From: Pseudomonas proteolytica
GTDB lineage: Bacteria; Pseudomonadota; Gammaproteobacteria; Pseudomonadales; Pseudomonadaceae
DNA: 64,000 nt
Direction: 5' to 3'
Assembly: GCF_007858275.1 (NCBI RefSeq)
Contig: NZ_VFEV01000019.1
Span: forward strand, 1 to 64,000
Part shown: one piece after another, positions 52,813-60,885 of the stretch
How the letters are laid out: each line of letters starts with the position of its first letter
Numbering within the stretch: position 1 is the stretch's first letter
The notes under the pieces: model-generated
What the model was told of the DNA's origin: nothing
Seen by the model: only the letters and a program-made list of their open reading frames with translations
Database searches by the model: none
Made by a program: the position numbers and the translations under genes

Positions 52813-53600
52813 GGTTGTGTCGCTGGCGGCTGGTCGTCATCGGCGGGTTGGTCATCCGGGTGTTCGCCACGCTTGCTCACCAGGCTGCCAAACAGGATGC
52901 CTACTTCAAACAGCATCCACATCGGCACGGCCAGCAAGGTTTGCGAGAAGATATCCGGCGGGGTCAGGATCATGCCGACCACGAAGCAGCCGATGATCAC
53001 GTAAGGGCGGATCTTGCGCAGGTACTGCACGTCGACCACGCCGATCCACACCAGCAATACCACCGCCACCGGGATCTCGAAGGCCACGCCAAAGGCGAAG
53101 AACAGCGTCATCACGAAGTCGAGGTAGCTGGTGATGTCGGTCATCATTTCCACGCCGGCCGGGGTGGCGGCGGCGAAGAACTTGAAGATCAGCGGGAACA
53201 CCAGGAAGTACGCAAACGCCATGCCGGTGTAGAACAGCATGATGCTCGACACCAGCAGCGGCACTGCGATGCGCTTTTCATGCTTGTACAAGCCCGGGGC
53301 GATAAAGCCCCAGATCTGGTGCAGGATCACCGGGATCGCCAAAAACAGCGAAACCATCATCGTCAGCTTGAGCGGCGTCAGGAACGGCGAGGACACGTCG
53401 GTGGCGATCATCGTCGCGCCCACCGGCAGGTACTCGCGCAGTGGCGTGGAGACAAAGGTGTAGATCTGCTGGGTAAAGGCAAACAGCCCGGCAAAAATCA
53501 CGAAGATCGCCGCGACACACCGCAGCAGGCGGGTGCGCAACTCGGTGAGGTGCGAGACCAGCGGCATGTGCTGGTCGTTTTCCGGTTTATCAGCGCTCAT
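52809..53600 (-). CDS. tatC: TatC, twin-arginine translocase receptor subunit
   Basis: 263 aa, six membrane segments. Conserved N-terminal PLVSHLTELRTRLLRCV and first periplasmic region with FVSTPLREYLPVGATMIATD; the C-terminal tail is charged (SKRGEHPDDQPADDDQP). It recognises twin-arginine signal peptides together with TatB. Coupled to tatB and rsmE by 4-bp overlaps. Confidence 0.97.
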   Translation of the reverse strand: MSADKPENDQHMPLVSHLTELRTRLLRCVAAIFVIFAGLFAFTQQIYTFVSTPLREYLPVGATMIATDVSSPFLTPLKLTMMVSLFLAIPVILHQIWGFIAPGLYKHEKRIAVPLLVSSIMLFYTGMAFAYFLVFPLIFKFFAAATPAGVEMMTDITSYLDFVMTLFFAFGVAFEIPVAVVLLVWIGVVDVQYLRKIRPYVIIGCFVVGMILTPPDIFSQTLLAVPMWMLFEVGILFGSLVSKRGEHPDDQPADDDQPPATQP

Positions 53601-54004
53601 GGGGCTCGCGGTGGCAATGTAGGGTCGTGGGGAGCGGGCGACGCGGCAGGCGTCGGCGCTGGTTCTGCTGGGGGCACGGGCGTTGCGGCCGGGGTGGTTT
53701 GGGCCACTGGCGCAATGCTCTGCTCGGCCACCGGCTCAACCGGTGTCGGCGCCTGTTGCTGGGGCGCGAGAATTTTCCGCGCTTCCTGCTCCAGGGACAG
53801 AATGTGTTCGTTGTGCAGTTGCCGGCGGATCTCGTCGGCGCCGATTTCCCGTTCAACTTCCTGTTTGATGGCGTTGAAACTGCGTTTCAGGCGCCCGACC
53901 CACAGGCCGGCCGTGCGTGCGGCGCCGGGCAGGCGTTCAGGCCCCAGCACCAACAGGGCAACAAGGCCGACGAGCAGCAGTTCAGAGAAGCTGATACCAA
54001 ACAT
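53597..54004 (-). CDS. tatB: TatB, twin-arginine translocase subunit
   Basis: 135 aa. One N-terminal membrane helix (FSELLLVGLVALLVLGPERL, the TatB family signature), an amphipathic helix, a charged region (DEIRRQLHNEHILSLEQEAR) and a Pro/Ala-rich C-terminal tail of about 50 residues. Forms the receptor complex with TatC. 10 bp after tatA. Confidence 0.95.
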   Translation of the reverse strand: MFGISFSELLLVGLVALLVLGPERLPGAARTAGLWVGRLKRSFNAIKQEVEREIGADEIRRQLHNEHILSLEQEARKILAPQQQAPTPVEPVAEQSIAPVAQTTPAATPVPPAEPAPTPAASPAPHDPTLPPRAP

Positions 54005-54014
54005 TAGTCAGTGC

Positions 54015-54293
54015 TCACGAGTCTTTGCGGGACGGCTCTTCGACTTTCTCGGCCTGTACGTCGAAGGTGCGACGCTCAGTGATCGGCTGCGCGGCTTGGG
54101 GGTGTACAGGTTGCGCCGGAGGAATCGGGTTGGCGCCGGCATCGGCCGGTTTTTCGTCGTCGTTCATGGCCTTGCGAAAGCCCTTGATGGATTCGCCGAC
54201 ATCGGTGCCCAGGTTCTTCAGTTTCTTGGTACCGAACACCAGGACGACTACCACGAGAATGACGATCCAGTGTTTCCAGTCAAAAATGCCCAT
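54015..54293 (-). CDS. tatA: TatA, twin-arginine translocase pore subunit
   Basis: 92 aa. Short membrane helix (DWKHWIVILVVVVLVFG), the FG-x-KKL hinge and an amphipathic helix (NLGTDVGESIKGFRKAM), then an acidic/proline-rich tail. First of tatABC, 27 bp after hisE. Confidence 0.95.
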   Translation of the reverse strand: MGIFDWKHWIVILVVVVLVFGTKKLKNLGTDVGESIKGFRKAMNDDEKPADAGANPIPPAQPVHPQAAQPITERRTFDVQAEKVEEPSRKDS

Positions 54294-54320
54294 GCTGCAA
54301 TTCCTCAGTCAGAAAGTTAT

Positions 54321-54653
54321 TCAGGCGGACGGGCGCGAGGCCTTTTCGGCGTGCCCGGACAAGCCGAAGCGACGGTCCAGTTCATCCAGCACGGCCTGTG
54401 GGTGCTGCCCCAGTTGGGCGAGCATCACCAGGCTATGGAACCACAAGTCGGCGGTCTCATAGATTACATCGCTGTAGTCGCCGCTGATTTCGGCATCCTT
54501 GGCGGCGATGATGGTCTCGACGGATTCTTCGCCGAGTTTTTCCAGAATCTTGTTCAGACCCTTGTGGTACAGGCTGGCGACATAGGAGCTGTCGGCGTCC
54601 GCACCTTTGCGGTCTTCCAGCACCTGGGCCACACGGTTCAGGGTATCGCTCAT
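54321..54653 (-). CDS. hisE: HisE, phosphoribosyl-ATP diphosphatase
   Basis: 110 aa all-helical MazG-like fold: conserved SYVASLYHKGLNKILEKLGE and ESVETIIAAKDAE, followed by ADLWFHSLVMLAQLG. Second step of histidine synthesis. Start at MSDTLNRVAQVLEDRK, 2 bp after the hisI stop; the longer upstream frame lies inside hisI. In this organism hisE and hisI are separate genes, not the fused enteric form. Confidence 0.95.
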   Translation of the reverse strand: MSDTLNRVAQVLEDRKGADADSSYVASLYHKGLNKILEKLGEESVETIIAAKDAEISGDYSDVIYETADLWFHSLVMLAQLGQHPQAVLDELDRRFGLSGHAEKASRPSA

Positions 54654-54655
54654 GT

Positions 54656-55048
54656 TCAATGTCCTGCCGAGTAAATGGCGTGCGGGTCTTTGAGCACCGG
54701 CTCGACGGTTTTCCACGCGCCGTTCTCGAACACCCGGTAGAAGCAGCTGTGGCGGCCGGTATGACAGGCGATGTCGCCGATCTGCTCGACCATCAGCACG
54801 ATCACATCGGCGTCGCAATCCAGGCGCATCTCGTGCAGTTTTTGCACATGCCCGGACTCTTCGCCCTTGCGCCACAGTTTGCCACGGGAACGTGACCAGT
54901 AGATGGCACGCTGCTCGGCGGCAGTCAGGCTCAGGGCCTCGCGGTTCATCCAGGCCATCATCAGGATGCGCCCGGTCTTGTGGTCCTGGGCAATGGCTGG
55001 CACCAGGCCGTCACTGTCCCACTTGATCTCGTCCAGCCAGTCTTTCAT
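54656..55048 (-). CDS. hisI: HisI, phosphoribosyl-AMP cyclohydrolase
   Basis: 130 aa. Metal-binding RLDCDADVIVLMVEQ with the cysteine pair further on (GDIACHTGRHSCFYRVFENG), and MMAWMNREALSLT near the N-terminus. Third step of histidine biosynthesis. The start at MKDWLDEIKWDSDG matches the family; the 51-codon upstream extension overlaps the ubiB end. Confidence 0.95.
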   Translation of the reverse strand: MKDWLDEIKWDSDGLVPAIAQDHKTGRILMMAWMNREALSLTAAEQRAIYWSRSRGKLWRKGEESGHVQKLHEMRLDCDADVIVLMVEQIGDIACHTGRHSCFYRVFENGAWKTVEPVLKDPHAIYSAGH

Positions 55049-55112
55049 CTTCGACTCCGACAGCCGTGCGTGGCCCGCCCCGGCATTGTGCAACAGTGTA
55101 TAACCGGTCGGC

Positions 55113-56717
55113 CTATCGACGCACGACCAGATAAAGGCCCACGGCGACCATGATTGCGGCCGGCCAGTGACCCAGTTCGTGCAACGGCCCGCCGACGGCA
55201 AGCACCGCGCCAGCGCCCAGGTGCGCCGCGCCCAGCAGGCGCAGGAACCAGTCGTCCTTGCGCTGGTGCCACGGCGGCGCCGGGTCCTTGGCGTGGGGCT
55301 GGGACATGCGTTCGAGCAGGTCGCGGGTCATGTTGGCCAGGTGCGGCAGTTGCTCGACCTGGCTTTGCAGGTTGCCCAACAGTGTTTTCGGGCTGACGCG
55401 CTCGCGCATCCAGCGTTCAAGGAACGGTTGTGCGGTGTTCCACAGGTCCAGGTCCGGGTACAGCTGGCGGCCCAGGCCTTCGATATTGAGCAGGGTCTTT
55501 TGCAGCAATACCAGTTGCGGCTGCACTTCCATATTGAAGCGCCGGGCCGTCTGGAACAGGCGCATCAGTACCTGGCCGAAGGAAATATCTTTTAACGGTT
55601 TTTCGAAGATCGGCTCGCACACGGTGCGGATCGCCGCTTCGAATTCATTGAGCTTGGTTTCGGCCGGCACCCAGCCCGAATCGATGTGCAATTGCGCCAC
55701 GCGGCGGTAGTCACGCTTGAAGAAGGCAAACAGGTTGCGCGCCAGGTAGTCCTGGTCCTCGGGGGTGAGGCTGCCGACGATGCCGCAGTCGATGGCGATG
55801 TACTGCGGGCTCCACGGGTTCACCGTACTGACGAAGATATTGCCGGGGTGCATGTCGGCGTGGAAGAAACTGTCGCGAAACACCTGGGTGAAGAAAATCT
55901 CCACACCGCGCTCGGCGAGCATCTTCATATCGGTGCGCTGGTCGGCCAGGGTCGCCAGGTCGGTGACCTGCACCCCGTAGATACGCTCCATCACCAGCAC
56001 TTTCGGCCGGCACCAGTCCCAATACACCTGCGGCACATACAGCAGCGGCGAGCCCTCGAAGTTACGCTTGAGCTGGCTGGCGTTGGCCGCCTCGCGCAGC
56101 AGGTCGAGTTCGTCGTAGATGGTTTTTTCGTAGTCGGCGACCACGTCCACCGGGTGCAGCAGGCGCGCATCGGCAGAGAACCGCTCGGCGGCGCGGGCAA
56201 GGATGAACAGCCACGCCAGGTCCTGGCCGATGATCGGCTTGAGGCCAGGGCGGATCACCTTGACCACGACTTCTTCGCCGGTTTTCAGCTGCGCGGCATG
56301 CACCTGGGCGACCGAAGCCGAGGCCAGGGGCTCGACGTCGAACCGGCTGAACACTTCGCTGATTTTCTTGCCCAGCTGTTCTTCGATCAGCTTCATCGAT
56401 TGCTGTGAGTCGAACGGCGGCACGCGGTCTTGCAGCAGCATCAGCTCGTCGGCGATATCTTCGGGCAGCAGGTCACGGCGGGTGGACAGGATCTGCCCGA
56501 ACTTGATGAAGATCGGCCCCAGGTCCTGCAAGGCCAGGCGCAGGCGCGCACCACGGCTCAGGTCCAGGGTCTTGCGCGGGAACCAGCGCCACGGCAGCAC
56601 ATAGCGCACCGCCAGCAGAAACCACGGCAGCGGCAGGGCGAACAGCAGGTCATCGAGGCGGTAGCGAATGACGACGCGTTGGATTCGGAACAGACGGCGG
56701 ACGGCGAGCAGCTTCAT
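55113..56717 (-). CDS. ubiB: UbiB, ubiquinone biosynthesis ABC1/ADCK-type atypical kinase
   Basis: 534 aa. Family-specific KxGQ motif FIKFGQILSTRRDLLPEDIA (about 70-89), ATP-lysine region TGEEVVVKVIRPG, catalytic-loop-like FHADMHPGNIFVS and DCG motif IAIDCGIVGSL. Two C-terminal hydrophobic helices (about 490-530) anchor it in the membrane. It supports the UbiE/J/K hydroxylation-methylation complex. The start overlaps the ubiJ stop. Confidence 0.96.
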   Translation of the reverse strand: MKLLAVRRLFRIQRVVIRYRLDDLLFALPLPWFLLAVRYVLPWRWFPRKTLDLSRGARLRLALQDLGPIFIKFGQILSTRRDLLPEDIADELMLLQDRVPPFDSQQSMKLIEEQLGKKISEVFSRFDVEPLASASVAQVHAAQLKTGEEVVVKVIRPGLKPIIGQDLAWLFILARAAERFSADARLLHPVDVVADYEKTIYDELDLLREAANASQLKRNFEGSPLLYVPQVYWDWCRPKVLVMERIYGVQVTDLATLADQRTDMKMLAERGVEIFFTQVFRDSFFHADMHPGNIFVSTVNPWSPQYIAIDCGIVGSLTPEDQDYLARNLFAFFKRDYRRVAQLHIDSGWVPAETKLNEFEAAIRTVCEPIFEKPLKDISFGQVLMRLFQTARRFNMEVQPQLVLLQKTLLNIEGLGRQLYPDLDLWNTAQPFLERWMRERVSPKTLLGNLQSQVEQLPHLANMTRDLLERMSQPHAKDPAPPWHQRKDDWFLRLLGAAHLGAGAVLAVGGPLHELGHWPAAIMVAVGLYLVVRR

Positions 56718-57337
56718 GCGTTATCGCTTGGATCAAGGGAGCGGCTCAGGCGCTCGAAGCGCGCCTCAAGCCGTTCCAGGTCGAGTTTGGCCTGGTCGAG
56801 TTCACGAAAGCGCGCTTCGGCTTCCCGTTGTCCGACGAGGGTGCGCGATTCTTCGCTCAGGTATTCGGCGAGGTTTTGATTGAGGCTGGCGAAGCCCTGC
56901 TGGTACCAGCGCGAGCGGCTGCGCAGGTGCCCGCTGATCAGTTGGGTGGCCACGGGGCCCAGCCAGCGGGACAGCTCGTATTCCCAGTCCAGCTCCAGGT
57001 CTTGCAGCACGGCGGCCAGGTCCATCAGCACCGCGCTATCGCCTTCAAGCTCCACGTCCGGGCCGTGCAGGATCGCGGTCTTGTCCCGGCTCATGGCCAG
57101 GCGCAGCAGGCTTGAGCCGGAGGCACGCAGGGTGCAGTCGGCATCGGCGGCCCAATGTGCCGCCAGCAACAGGCCTTCATCGCTGGGCAGGATGAACAGT
57201 TGCAAGGCGGGGCTGGTGCAATCGACGGCAATGATCTTGCCATTGAGGTGCGCCAGCCGCGCCAGAGCGGTGCTGTCCAGGCGCAGGACACGGTTGAGGC
57301 CGTGTTCGACGCTGGCGAGAAGGCCCGTGAACAACAT
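56714..57337 (-). CDS. ubiJ: UbiJ, ubiquinone biosynthesis accessory factor (SCP2 domain)
   Basis: 207 aa. N-terminal SCP2 lipid-binding domain (about 10-115, including LDSTALARLAHLNGKIIAVD) and a C-terminal coiled coil (QREAEARFRELDQAKLDLER near 173-192). It binds ubiquinone intermediates and holds the Ubi complex together in aerobic ubiquinone synthesis. Sits between ubiE and ubiB with overlaps of 1 and 4 bp. Confidence 0.93.
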   Translation of the reverse strand: MLFTGLLASVEHGLNRVLRLDSTALARLAHLNGKIIAVDCTSPALQLFILPSDEGLLLAAHWAADADCTLRASGSSLLRLAMSRDKTAILHGPDVELEGDSAVLMDLAAVLQDLELDWEYELSRWLGPVATQLISGHLRSRSRWYQQGFASLNQNLAEYLSEESRTLVGQREAEARFRELDQAKLDLERLEARFERLSRSLDPSDNA

Positions 57338-58107
57338 CAGGGTTTGATGCCGCGGTGCAGGGCAACGATGCCGGAGGTCATGTTGTGGTAGGTCACGCGG
57401 TCGAAACCGGCCTCGACCATCATCGACTTCAGGGTTTCCTGGTTCGGGTGCATGCGGATCGATTCGGCCAGGTAGCGATAGCTTTCGGCGTCATTGGTGA
57501 TCAGCTTGCCCATCAACGGCATGAAGGCGAACGAGTAGGTGTCGTAGACCTTGGACATCAGCGCGTTGGTCGGCTTGGAGAACTCCAGCACCAGCAGGCG
57601 GCCGCCCGGCTTGAGCACCCGCAGCATCGAGCGCAGGGCGTCTTCTTTATGGGTCACGTTGCGCAGGCCGAAGGCGATGGTCACGCAGTCGAAATGGTTG
57701 TCGGGGAACGGCAGCTTTTCAGCGTCGGCCTGGACGAACTCGATATTGCCCGCCACGCCCTTGTCCAGCAGGCGATCGCGGCCCACCTTGAGCATCGAGC
57801 CATTGATGTCGGCCAATACCACCTGGCCGGTAGGGCCAACGAGCTTGGAGAACTTGGCTGCCAGGTCGCCTGTGCCGCCGGCGATGTCCAGCACCCGATT
57901 GCCGGTGCGCACGCCCGACAACTCGATAGTGAACCGTTTCCACAGGCGGTGCATGCCGCCCGACAGTACGTCGTTCATCAGGTCGTACTTGGCGGCCACG
58001 GAGTGGAACACTTCAGCGACTTTTTCCGCTTTCTGGCTTTCCGGGACGTTCTTGAAGCCGAAGTGAGTGGTGGGTTCGGCATCGCTGCCTTTGCGCTGAT
58101 CAGTCAT
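57337..58107 (-). CDS. ubiE: UbiE, ubiquinone/menaquinone C-methyltransferase
   Basis: 256 aa. Class I SAM methyltransferase: THFGFKNVPESQKAEKVAEV then FHSVAAKYDLMND, motif I VLDIAGGTGDLAAKFSKLVG (about 76-95), motif II FVQADAEKLPFPDN, and the UbiE signature YDTYSFAFMPLMGKLI. The start at MTDQRKGSDAEPTTHFG is preferred; the upstream 51 codons lack support. First gene of the ubiEJB-hisIE-tatABC-rsmE run, divergent from the PHA gene. Confidence 0.96.
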   Translation of the reverse strand: MTDQRKGSDAEPTTHFGFKNVPESQKAEKVAEVFHSVAAKYDLMNDVLSGGMHRLWKRFTIELSGVRTGNRVLDIAGGTGDLAAKFSKLVGPTGQVVLADINGSMLKVGRDRLLDKGVAGNIEFVQADAEKLPFPDNHFDCVTIAFGLRNVTHKEDALRSMLRVLKPGGRLLVLEFSKPTNALMSKVYDTYSFAFMPLMGKLITNDAESYRYLAESIRMHPNQETLKSMMVEAGFDRVTYHNMTSGIVALHRGIKP

Positions 58108-58264
58108 ATCGCTGTCACCAAAAGAGAATGCGGGACATGATAATCCCCAGGGCCTGCTTTGTCTTGGCAAGGCTGAAGGTAAGATAGATCGCCACCGAGA
58201 CCTTTTGCCGCATGGCCGGGTAAACAAGGGGCTCAATAAGTCTTTGCAGCGAGGAGTCATTCAC

Positions 58265-58540
58265 ATGGCCCGGATACAGGTTGAACGTGCCCATACACTT
58301 GGCAAAGAAGTCGCCAGGGCGAAGGCCGACAAGTTGGCGCACAAACTCAAGGAACAATACGGCCTTGAGCCGTCGTGGTCCGGCGATACGCTGAACCTCA
58401 AGCGTTCCGGGGTCAAAGGCACGGTGAAAGTAGCCGAGGACTCTTTAAGGATCGAGGTGGAACTGGGTCTATTGATGTCGGCCATGAGTGGCACCATCAA
58501 GTCGGAAATCGAAAAGGCCTTGGATAAGGCACTGGCCTGA
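58265..58540 (+). CDS. Polyhydroxyalkanoic acid system family protein (PHA_gran_rgn)
   Basis: 91 aa, GAGGAG nine nt before the ATG. ARAKADKLAHKLKEQYGLEP then WSGDTLNLKRSGVKGTV is the consensus of the small PHA-granule-region family found beside phaI/phaF in pseudomonads. Biochemical role unknown. No terminator directly after; a REP doublet follows. Confidence 0.85.
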   Translation: MARIQVERAHTLGKEVARAKADKLAHKLKEQYGLEPSWSGDTLNLKRSGVKGTVKVAEDSLRIEVELGLLMSAMSGTIKSEIEKALDKALA

Positions 58541-58583
58541 CCTGTACTTGCAGCGCAAACACTCAACTGTGGCAAGCAGGCTG

Positions 58584-58733
58584 TTGTGGCGAGGGGGCAC
58601 CCCCGCTGGGCTGCGCAGCAGCCCCAATAAGGCACACCTCATTTTTATCAGATACACCGAGGTGCCAGGCTTTGGGGCTGCTGCGCAGCCCAGCGGGGGC
58701 GATGCGGCGCTCCGACAAGCCCCCTCGCCACGA
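58584..58733. repeat. REP doublet (GGCGAGGGGGC family) with one extended arm
   Basis: The left arm is GTGGCGAGGGGGCACCCCCGCTGGG (shortened). The right arm GGGGCTGCTGCGCAGCCCAGC GGGGG carries an extra block, CGATGCGGCGCTCCG, before ACAAGCCCCCTCGCCAC. The extra block resembles the one in the extended A-type arms at 8.5 and 25.5 kb. Confidence 0.8.
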
Positions 58734-58870
58734 CTAGGCACGTAGTGGTACTTGAGCGCCTTTGAAAGGGCTGCTTGTTAGGGTGCCGATTCTAATTTTT
58801 CTCCCTACTTTGTAGTCAGCCCTCAACTCCTGTGGGCAGTTCCTCCACCCTTTTATGCGTGAGGTGCACC

Positions 58871-59293
58871 ATGGCCAAAGTTATTTTGAAGAAAAAAATC
58901 GACACCCAAAACAACGCTCTGAGTGAGGTTAAAACCTATGCTCGCAAGATCTGGTTGGCGGGTTTGGGGGCTTACGCGAAGGTCGGCAGCGAAGGCAGCG
59001 AGTATTTCAAGGAACTCGTTAAGTCCGGTCAACATGTTGAAAGCAAAGGCAAAAAAGTTGTGAATGAACAACTTGATGCAGCCAACAGTCAGATTGATTA
59101 CGTCAAGAGCAATGTCTGCGACGTCAAAGGTCGTGTGGAAGTGCAACTGGATAAAGTCGAGAAGGCTTTTGATGCGCGTGTCGCAAGTGCCTTGAATCGT
59201 ATCGGCATTGCGTCTAAACATGACGTGGAGACACTCTCTGCTAAGCTCGATGAGCTAACGGCATTGCTCGAACGTGTCGCGCGTAAACACTAA
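58871..59293 (+). CDS. phaI: PhaI, granule-associated phasin
   Basis: 140 aa. Phasin domain covering the whole protein: SEVKTYARKIWLAGLGAYAK (the family's amphipathic granule-binding helix), followed by SEYFKELVKSGQHVESKGKK and a heptad-rich C-terminal coil. It coats polyhydroxyalkanoate granules. ATG 58871 after GAGGTG. 11 bp before phaF, so one operon. Confidence 0.94.
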   Translation: MAKVILKKKIDTQNNALSEVKTYARKIWLAGLGAYAKVGSEGSEYFKELVKSGQHVESKGKKVVNEQLDAANSQIDYVKSNVCDVKGRVEVQLDKVEKAFDARVASALNRIGIASKHDVETLSAKLDELTALLERVARKH

Positions 59294-59304
59294 GGAGACA
59301 TCGG

Positions 59305-60246
59305 ATGGCTGTTAAAAAGACTACTCAGAAAGAAGGCAGCTCTTGGGTCGGGAAAGTTGAAGAATACTCCCGCAAGATCTGGCTGGCTGGTTTAGGCGTG
59401 TACTCGAAGATCGACAGTGACGGCAGCAAACTCTTCGAGACTTTGGTTAAAGACGGCGAGAAGGCCGAGAAGTTGACCAAGAGCACCGTCGGTAAACAAG
59501 TCGATGCGGCCAAGGCGAGCGCCAGCTCTGCCAAGTCCCGTATCAGTGATGCCAAAAAACAGGTCCTGGGTACCTGGGGCGAACTGGAAGGTGCACTCGA
59601 CAAGCGTCTTAACAGTGCCATTTCGCGCCTGGGCGTGCCCAGCCGCAATGAAGTGAAGGCGCTGCACAGCAAGGTCGATACCCTGACCAAGCAGATCGAG
59701 AAACTGACCGGCGCCAAAGTGGCTCCCGCCAAAGCGGCGGCAAAACCTGCTGCCAAGCCGGTTGCGAAAACCGCGGCAGCCAAGCCTGCAGCGAAAACCG
59801 CAGCCAAACCGTTGGTCAAGGCCGCCGCCAAACCTGCCGCTAAGCCTGCGGCCAAGGCAGCTGCCAAGCCTGCGGCAAAAACGGCCGCAGCCAAACCTGC
59901 GGCCAAGAAACCAGTGGCTGCCAAAGCTGCTGCAAAACCTGTGGCCAAGCCAGCCGCGAAACCGGCCGCCAAGCCAGCAGCCAAGCCAGCGGCAAAAACC
60001 GCTGCGGCGAAACCTGCGGCCAAGCCCGTTGCAGCCAAACCGGCCGCCAAGCCTGCAGCGGCCAAACCTGCTGCAAAGCCTGCGGCGAAAAAGCCGGCTG
60101 TAGCCAAGAAGCCAGCAGCACCAAAGCCAGCCGTTGCGGCCAAACCCGCAACGACGGCATCCGCGACCAACTCGGCCACTGCGCCGACGCCCGCTGCGGC
60201 TACCCCGACTGTCACGCCGGTAACCCCGCCTACCAGTCAGTCCTGA
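59305..60246 (+). CDS. phaF: PhaF, phasin with histone-H1-like AAKP tail
   Basis: 313 aa. Residues 1-140 are a phasin domain parallel to PhaI (VEEYSRKIWLAGLGVYSKID against VKTYARKIWLAGLGAYAKVG), then a coiled coil with KALHSKVDTLTKQIEKLTGA. Residues about 141-285 are many AAKP/AAKPAAKP repeats, a lysine-rich tail that binds DNA nonspecifically and helps distribute granules to daughter cells (known for P. putida PhaF). The repeat copy number is prone to slippage. Confidence 0.95.
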   Translation: MAVKKTTQKEGSSWVGKVEEYSRKIWLAGLGVYSKIDSDGSKLFETLVKDGEKAEKLTKSTVGKQVDAAKASASSAKSRISDAKKQVLGTWGELEGALDKRLNSAISRLGVPSRNEVKALHSKVDTLTKQIEKLTGAKVAPAKAAAKPAAKPVAKTAAAKPAAKTAAKPLVKAAAKPAAKPAAKAAAKPAAKTAAAKPAAKKPVAAKAAAKPVAKPAAKPAAKPAAKPAAKTAAAKPAAKPVAAKPAAKPAAAKPAAKPAAKKPAVAKKPAAPKPAVAAKPATTASATNSATAPTPAAATPTVTPVTPPTSQS

Positions 60247-60263
60247 TCGTTACGGGACACCTG

Positions 60264-60297
60264 AAAACGCCCGGCCTGCAAAGGTCGGGCGTTTTTT
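60264..60297 (+). terminator. Rho-independent terminator of phaIF
   Basis: AAAACGCCCGGCC-TGCAAA-GGTCGGGCGTTTTTT: a long GC stem with a T run, starting 18 bp after the phaF stop. Confidence 0.9.
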
Positions 60298-60339
60298 ATT
60301 GTGCACAACGAGCTATTTCGCCAGCGCCATCCAAACCCA

Positions 60340-60867
60340 TCAGTTGTAGGTGATTGAAACGGTCACCGCGCTCACCAGCGTGCCTTGGCTGATCGCTGCG
60401 CCGGTTTTATGGTACGCCGCCGTGAGCGGGATCACCGCCTTGTGGCTGTTCGTTGCAATCTTGCGGCTGCGTTTGGCCACGTTGCCATTGGCAGCAATCG
60501 CAAAAACCGGGGACGCGCGGTGTGCCAACCACAAGGCCGTGCCTTTCGATGTCCCCGTATTGGAAAACAATGCCGGATTGCCGGTCGACGGCGTGCCGGC
60601 GAACAGGAACGTCACGTGGCGGATGTCCGATTCGCAATCGGCCGAAATCTCGAAATCAAACGCGCCCGCACTCGGCGCGGCATCGAAGTCGGAGATCTTG
60701 ATGGCCGGCAGCGTAAAGGTGCGGTTTTCGTCGCCGGCGGCCAGGTTGCACGTGCCGGCCTCGACCTGGCCGTTGAAGTGCAGGGTGCCCGTGGCATTTG
60801 CGTGCGCCGTATTGGCCGCGAGGCCAGCCGTCACGGCCAGCAGTAGCGAGAGTCTGCGGGTGCTCAT
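60340..60867 (-). CDS. Fimbrial subunit (chaperone-usher pilin)
   Basis: 175 aa. Signal peptide LSLLLAVTAGLAANTAHA; the mature pilin begins NATGTLHFNGQVEAGTCNLA, with cysteines at the usual pilin disulfide positions, and ends in the beta-strand SAVTVSITYN recognised by chaperones. It is homologous to the C-terminal domain of the preceding larger protein (FLFAGTPSTGNPALFSNTGT against FRFSGTPAGGNNALFANTGT). Last gene of the operon, 18 bp after the adhesin gene. Confidence 0.9.
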   Translation of the reverse strand: MSTRRLSLLLAVTAGLAANTAHANATGTLHFNGQVEAGTCNLAAGDENRTFTLPAIKISDFDAAPSAGAFDFEISADCESDIRHVTFLFAGTPSTGNPALFSNTGTSKGTALWLAHRASPVFAIAANGNVAKRSRKIATNSHKAVIPLTAAYHKTGAAISQGTLVSAVTVSITYN

Positions 60868-60885
60868 TAGATAGTTCTCCGGGAT

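Noticed and set aside
59325..60215. 296-codon antisense frame over phaF, rich in Ala/Gly/Leu
   Set aside because: A product of the AAKP repeat read backwards; low complexity, with no support from a ribosome site or neighbours.
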